Notes under the pieces: model-generated
Told to the model about the DNA's origin: nothing
What the model saw: the letters and a program-made list of their open reading frames with translations, nothing else
The model's database searches: none
Part shown: piece after piece, positions 52,615 through 56,129 of the stretch
How the letters are laid out: the number at the start of each line of letters is the position of its first letter
Position numbering within the stretch: position 1 is the stretch's first letter
DNA from: JBBTCX01 sp038043045
GTDB taxonomy: Bacteria; Planctomycetota; Phycisphaerae; UBA1845
DNA: 56,129 nt
Assembly: GCA_038043045.1 (NCBI GenBank)
Contig: JBBTCX010000158.1
Location: 1-56,129, forward strand
Direction of reading: 5' to 3'
Translations under genes and position numbers: made by a program

Positions 52615-53628
52615 TTATGGTCCGCATCCTCCGGTGGATCGAAGTCTAGTGATGGTGGGCGAACTCGGGTTGTCACGAAAGTCCAAGACCCGCACATTGG
52701 GCTCCTCGGATTCTGTTTTCTTGAGTTTCAGTCGAACTTCATCCAAGAATTGTTGGTTAAATGTTGGGAAAAAATCCACTAATTCGATTCTGTGTTCCAT
52801 AAAGTGTCTTGGACCATTGAAATCGCGAATTCGCCCTCGTGTTGCAAGGATGAATTCGCCAATTTTTCGTGCGCCCTCGGTTGTGATTTCAGTAAAAGGA
52901 TGCTCAATAGGCGCGCGAAAAGCCAAAGCGGTACGAACCACGCACTGCCCCTCACAACTCATGGTCATCAGCCAATCGTCTGCCACCGAAGTCGTACTCG
53001 GTTCACGAACTCGGATTTCATGCAGCCCATTGGAAAGCGTCACTTCGCTTTGAATCTCGCCCAACCGAGTGGTCAAGCCATGCCCTAAACCCCAGCAGGC
53101 GCGTCGCACTTTTGTCGCTCCGAGACTGTTTCCTGACGGATTCGGGCGATATAGGTTGTGGGTTACACTTCCTCTCGATGAATGAAGGACCTTTCCGGCC
53201 GGACTCACACGGAAAGATTGCACATCCCAGCATTCATTGTTGATCGTATCGTCCCAAAGGGCATAATGATCGGCGAGCATATGTACAATCAGGTTTTGCT
53301 CGTCATCATAATCGAAATCCTGGTGACTTGGGGAATAAATCGGTGTCGGAAACTCAATGGCTACACAAGCCAACGCGGTTTGCGAACCCTGTCGCGTCAT
53401 GCGACACTTGCTTTTTGTATATCCTTGCTCTGGAAACGCACTATTGGCCGGCTGTTCACTCCAAACAATCAAAGTAAACGTCGGCTGCATGGCAAAATCT
53501 GAATCTCGAAGCTGGTCGAATGTGCTTGATCCGGACCCTGCAATCGCTCGAGCTGGGACTAATGTGGCGACCATAGCCGCGACTACAATCGCAAAGTGCC
53601 TCAAATCCTGGATGTCTACAACTCTCAT
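52615..53628 (-). CDS. secreted protein of a local paralogous family
   Basis: 337 aa from ATG 53628 (GGAG 7 bases before). A signal peptide (about 1-30, ending VPARAIAG) is followed by a domain of about 290 residues. The end, VRVLDFRDNPSSPTITRL, corresponds to VRVFDWRDDPTHPKVKTV of the protein at 54641-55651, and the preceding helix aligns too, so they are paralogues. There are several Cys (mature CRMTRQGSQ, CWDVQ, CWGLG, CEGQC). Function unknown; likely exported. Confidence 0.75.
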   Translation of the reverse strand: MRVVDIQDLRHFAIVVAAMVATLVPARAIAGSGSSTFDQLRDSDFAMQPTFTLIVWSEQPANSAFPEQGYTKSKCRMTRQGSQTALACVAIEFPTPIYSPSHQDFDYDDEQNLIVHMLADHYALWDDTINNECWDVQSFRVSPAGKVLHSSRGSVTHNLYRPNPSGNSLGATKVRRACWGLGHGLTTRLGEIQSEVTLSNGLHEIRVREPSTTSVADDWLMTMSCEGQCVVRTALAFRAPIEHPFTEITTEGARKIGEFILATRGRIRDFNGPRHFMEHRIELVDFFPTFNQQFLDEVRLKLKKTESEEPNVRVLDFRDNPSSPTITRLRSTGGCGP

Positions 53629-53687
53629 TTTACTGCTCCTACAATCGAGTCGCTTGATGCCGCAGTCGGTATTCTGACACTCCGATT

Positions 53688-53864
53688 TCAAGGGCACCCG
53701 CACTCTCGGCGTTCACCACGGGGGTCGACCTGCTGTAACGCACCCTGGCCGCAGAAGTTGCCACAGCACTTCGAACCCGCCGGTTCGCAGCATCCGCCGG
53801 GAACTTTGCAACACGGCCCGTCGCGGGTTAAGGGTCTACTCTTGCCGCGGCTTGCCTTTATCAT
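53688..53864 (-). CDS. possible small Cys-rich peptide
   Basis: 58 codons from ATG 53864, overlapping the end of the zinc-ribbon gene by 29 bases. The centre GPCCKVPGGCCEPAGSKCCG then NFCGQG has three CC pairs with similar spacing, and the tail ends ECGCP; in all 9 Cys in 58 residues. No signal peptide and no clear ribosome site are seen. The regular Cys spacing makes chance less likely, but expression is unproven; it might also be read through from a different start. Confidence 0.3.
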   Translation of the reverse strand: MIKASRGKSRPLTRDGPCCKVPGGCCEPAGSKCCGNFCGQGALQQVDPRGERRECGCP

Positions 53865-54624
53865 CGACACGCACGGGGTGGAGGCGGTGGTCGCTTGGGT
53901 CGGCGAGTTCGAGGAGTTGAATCGATGGCACTCCGCATTCGGGGCAGACGCCGGACACATTGCCGGTCAGGTCGTACTCGCATTTGTGACACATATTGGC
54001 ACTTTTGAATCGTCTGCGGCCAAAACGGACCACCCACCGACAAGTGCTGAAAACTGGATACCAGCCCGTCAATAGTGCCAGCGCCCAAAAGGGGATAGCG
54101 GCCCAAATGTCGATGTGTTTTTGTATCCGTCCGGGCGTCGCCCACACGCCGGACGCCATTCGGGCGCGCAGCCATTGTGGATGATGCTCCACGTCGAAAA
54201 CTTCCGTCGAATCGCCCAAGTCGCGGCAGATCACCCAATCGACAACATCGTCGTCCGTTCGAAAACCCAACTTCCACCGACCGCCCAAAGGAACCGGCCA
54301 CCCGCTTTTGAAATGGAAACGGCATGACCGGCAGGGAGTCATGCCGTCGAAGCGCACCGCGTTCGTTCCGCCGCACTTCCAATCCTCGGGCCACTTGGGC
54401 TTTGTGTGCCCTATATAGCTCCCACACAACCAACCACGATCGAGCGTAGCAAGAATACGCCAAGTCTCCCTGCCACTGTCAAAAAGTCCCGGAAACAAAC
54501 CATCAGGGTTCAGCGTCCAAGAGTTTCTCGACAGACTCAGTACCCACCCGGTCGCAACAGCAAGTGTTGCGAAGGTCGTCGTTGTGAAAAGACCTATACA
54601 GGGAACCCGCCCAATGTAGCACAT
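53836..54624 (-). CDS. membrane protein with C-terminal planctomycetal zinc ribbon
   Basis: 262 aa from ATG 54624 (AGGG 7 bases upstream, directly after the preceding gene). One membrane helix lies near the N terminus (about 8-30) and another at about 180-200 (IWAAIPFWALALLTGWYPVF). The C-terminal ribbon CHKCEYDLTGNVSGVCPECG is a hallmark of many planctomycete membrane proteins of unknown role. A second CxxC (CRSC) lies in the middle domain. It follows the secreted protein gene by 16 bases and is probably cotranscribed with it. Confidence 0.8.
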   Translation of the reverse strand: MCYIGRVPCIGLFTTTTFATLAVATGWVLSLSRNSWTLNPDGLFPGLFDSGRETWRILATLDRGWLCGSYIGHTKPKWPEDWKCGGTNAVRFDGMTPCRSCRFHFKSGWPVPLGGRWKLGFRTDDDVVDWVICRDLGDSTEVFDVEHHPQWLRARMASGVWATPGRIQKHIDIWAAIPFWALALLTGWYPVFSTCRWVVRFGRRRFKSANMCHKCEYDLTGNVSGVCPECGVPSIQLLELADPSDHRLHPVRVDDKGKPRQE

Positions 54625-54640
54625 GGGTAGCCCTGCAAAC

Positions 54641-55651
54641 CTATGGCTTGACCGGCTCGGGTTTGTCGAGGTCTCCGGCTTGCACAGTTTTGACTTTCGG
54701 ATGCGTGGGATCATCACGCCAATCAAACACCCGAACCAAGCGGGTTTGCGCTCTCGCAATCCCCTTCCGAGCTTCAGCGACCACGTCGGGGTCCATCTCG
54801 GGTTTGAAGGATATCAGCCGAACGGTAGTGTGAAGAAGACTAAAGTATTCCCCTCGCTCGGCCAGTGCGATGTTGCCGAACCAGCGAGTGCCCTCGCTCG
54901 AACACGTGATCCGAGGCTCTTCTCCTCTCGCGCCGAAGCCGGCATGCCGCACGAGATCGCCATTAGCAGGATCAATCACCAAATCCCAAACCCCGATTCC
55001 AGAAAACGGCGAAAACTGCCCGGTCACACGGAGCTCGCGCGTACCATCGGGTTTGGCAACGTCCGACTCCAGTTCGCCCAGATCGTCGCCGGACAATCGT
55101 CCCAACGCACATCGAATCCCTCGCAACGTGTTCATGATGACCGTGTTTTCATGCGACGGCGGAAACCGACTCAAGTGTACGGCCACTCCACCAGTCGGAA
55201 CGGGTTCTTGATCGGGCCCAACGCTGAACCCACCGCCTTCCAAGTATTCCTCATGGACTCGTTGATCCCGGATCGTGGCACCTTCCGACCACATCGCCAC
55301 CATGAGCTTTCCATTCGCATCAAAATCGCCACCTTGATAACCGCCGGTATTGGGCGGGTAATACTTGGCGGGCGGCAGCTTGGATGCCTTCCAGACGATC
55401 GCCATGACATCCTTGCCGACGGTGATCCTCGTGACTTTTGTGATGTTACCCTGACCCGGCAGGAAAAAGTGGACGGGGAGATTCAACTCAACCTCCAGGG
55501 TGAACGCTTCCGGAATGCCCCGTTGCAAAGTTGTGACGACGGACGCGGTTTCCGGCTGTTCCCCGCCGATGGCACTAGTCGCCAGGAGACCACAAGACAA
55601 CACCAAAAGCACGAGAATCGCACTCTCATTGCAACGTTCAATTCGGATCAT
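54641..55651 (-). CDS. secreted protein, intact member of a local paralogous family
   Basis: 336 aa. The signal peptide runs to about residue 28 (LLVLSCGLLATSAIGG). The mature part is beta-rich with no known domain (HFFLPGQGNITKVTRITVGK, DLVIDPANGDLVRHAGFGAR), and it ends in a helix and VRVFDWRDDPTHP. It shares its N terminus with the frameshifted copy at 52144-52555 and its C terminus with the protein at 52615-53628. It is 19 bases downstream of another exported-type gene and 16 bases upstream of the zinc-ribbon membrane protein, so the three likely form one unit. Confidence 0.78.
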   Translation of the reverse strand: MIRIERCNESAILVLLVLSCGLLATSAIGGEQPETASVVTTLQRGIPEAFTLEVELNLPVHFFLPGQGNITKVTRITVGKDVMAIVWKASKLPPAKYYPPNTGGYQGGDFDANGKLMVAMWSEGATIRDQRVHEEYLEGGGFSVGPDQEPVPTGGVAVHLSRFPPSHENTVIMNTLRGIRCALGRLSGDDLGELESDVAKPDGTRELRVTGQFSPFSGIGVWDLVIDPANGDLVRHAGFGARGEEPRITCSSEGTRWFGNIALAERGEYFSLLHTTVRLISFKPEMDPDVVAEARKGIARAQTRLVRVFDWRDDPTHPKVKTVQAGDLDKPEPVKP

Positions 55652-55670
55652 CGGCTCTCTCCAAGATACG

Positions 55671-56129
55671 TCATTCTCTCGAAATCGTGGTTCCTGCCGG
55701 AAGTTCGTCGGTTAACAGTCGTCGTAAACGGGCAAGATGCTCAAGGTCAGGTTCGGTACAAATGTCGAGCATTTGGAACTCGCGCGTAAACTCGATTTCC
55801 GTTCCGGGGTCAAGCGTGAGTGAGCCCGACTCGGCCAACGAAATTCGACCCTGTGTGACGTGACCCGTATTCTCAACAAGGATGTTGACGCGTTCCGGAA
55901 TAAAAGCCAAGAAAAAATGGGCTTCACGTATAAGAGGACTCTCCTCGCCTCCATCCACAAGTAGCTGCCAAACGCCCTTAGGACCGAAAGCCCCTGGAAC
56001 GGTTAGTCGCGTCCGCTCAAGTCCCAAGCTGACGGATGAATGTGCTTGCGTTCGCTTCGAGTAACCCGCTCCAACGGCCAGGAGGCAGTGGTTCCACCAA
56101 TAAAGCCTCTCATTGTCTCCGATCTGCAA
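55671..56129 (-). CDS. 3' part of an unidentified protein, cut by the right edge
   Basis: The frame stays open to the window edge, so the N terminus is missing. The visible 152 residues are beta-rich (GVWQLLVDGGEESPLIREAH, VNILVENTGHVTQGRISLAE, SGSLTLDPGTEIEFTREFQM). No family is recognised. The stop lies 19 bases before the secreted protein gene on the same strand, which suggests cotranscription. Confidence 0.6.
   Translation of the reverse strand: MQIGDNERLYWWNHCLLAVGAGYSKRTQAHSSVSLGLERTRLTVPGAFGPKGVWQLLVDGGEESPLIREAHFFLAFIPERVNILVENTGHVTQGRISLAESGSLTLDPGTEIEFTREFQMLDICTEPDLEHLARLRRLLTDELPAGTTISRE

Overview
The window looks like chromosomal DNA from a planctomycete (Planctomycetota). The signs are a C-terminal zinc ribbon of the CHKCEYDLTGN...CPECG type (53.8 kb), secreted proteins ending in dockerin-like modules with DCDGN/DCNANMIPDVCE motifs, a small lipoprotein of the GCDPAVR type, a tyrosine recombinase of the degenerate planctomycetal kind, and a short inverted-repeat element encoding the LPHGRGS peptide. 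The assignment comes from protein style only; there is no rRNA in the window.

Layout. 0-2 kb: a degenerate tyrosine recombinase, tRNA-Gly(CCC), a pair of 14-bp direct repeats and a MITE-like element. 2-9.5 kb: a tight operon of ECF sigma factor, zinc-finger anti-sigma factor, RND pump, membrane-fusion protein and TolC-like outer-membrane lipoprotein, probably one envelope-stress or efflux unit. 9.8-13.2 kb: small secreted or regulatory proteins (zinc-ribbon coiled-coil protein, FlgM-like anti-sigma, amidase lipoprotein, small lipoprotein). 13.3-16.8 kb: isoleucyl-tRNA synthetase. 17-26.5 kb: four large secreted proteins with dockerin-like ends (a beta-helix protein, a repeat protein and two tandem disintegrin-like Cys-rich paralogues) and adenylyl-sulfate kinase. 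27-32.6 kb: urocanate hydratase, FHA protein, TPR/YggX-like protein, lipid-kinase-like protein and PhzF protein. 32.7-46.9 kb: a surface-polysaccharide region (DegT aminotransferase fused to GNAT, radical SAM, methyltransferases, two GT-C membrane glycosyltransferases, a polyprenyl-phosphate sugar transferase, a double VanZ protein, FkbM) with transaldolase. 47-51.9 kb: Rrf2 regulator, DUF1801 protein, HNH protein, MazEF, a membrane-anchored thioredoxin-fold protein and MqnA of the futalosine menaquinone route. 52-56 kb: a local family of secreted proteins, one copy frameshifted.

Two observations stand out. First, the beta-helix surface protein has a perfect TTGACA -35 and a TAAAAT -10 separated by only 15 bp, and 11 of those bases are one uninterrupted C tract (G11 on the plus strand, 19417-19427). 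That is the architecture of slipped-strand, phase-variable promoters. Second, the AhpC/TSA-like protein at 50136-50915 has an in-frame TGA exactly where the active-site CxxC family has its first Cys (W-TGA-G-I-C). A perfect 7-bp hairpin with a GGU loop follows 14 nt later, as expected for a bacterial SECIS, so it is very probably a selenoprotein split by standard gene calling.

Smaller points: the tandem Cys-rich paralogues were duplicated together with about 300 bp of upstream DNA that includes a TTGACA promoter; a strong plus-strand terminator lies in a gap between two minus-strand genes, suggesting an unannotated small RNA; and the sugar aminotransferase-acetyltransferase is one fused polypeptide.
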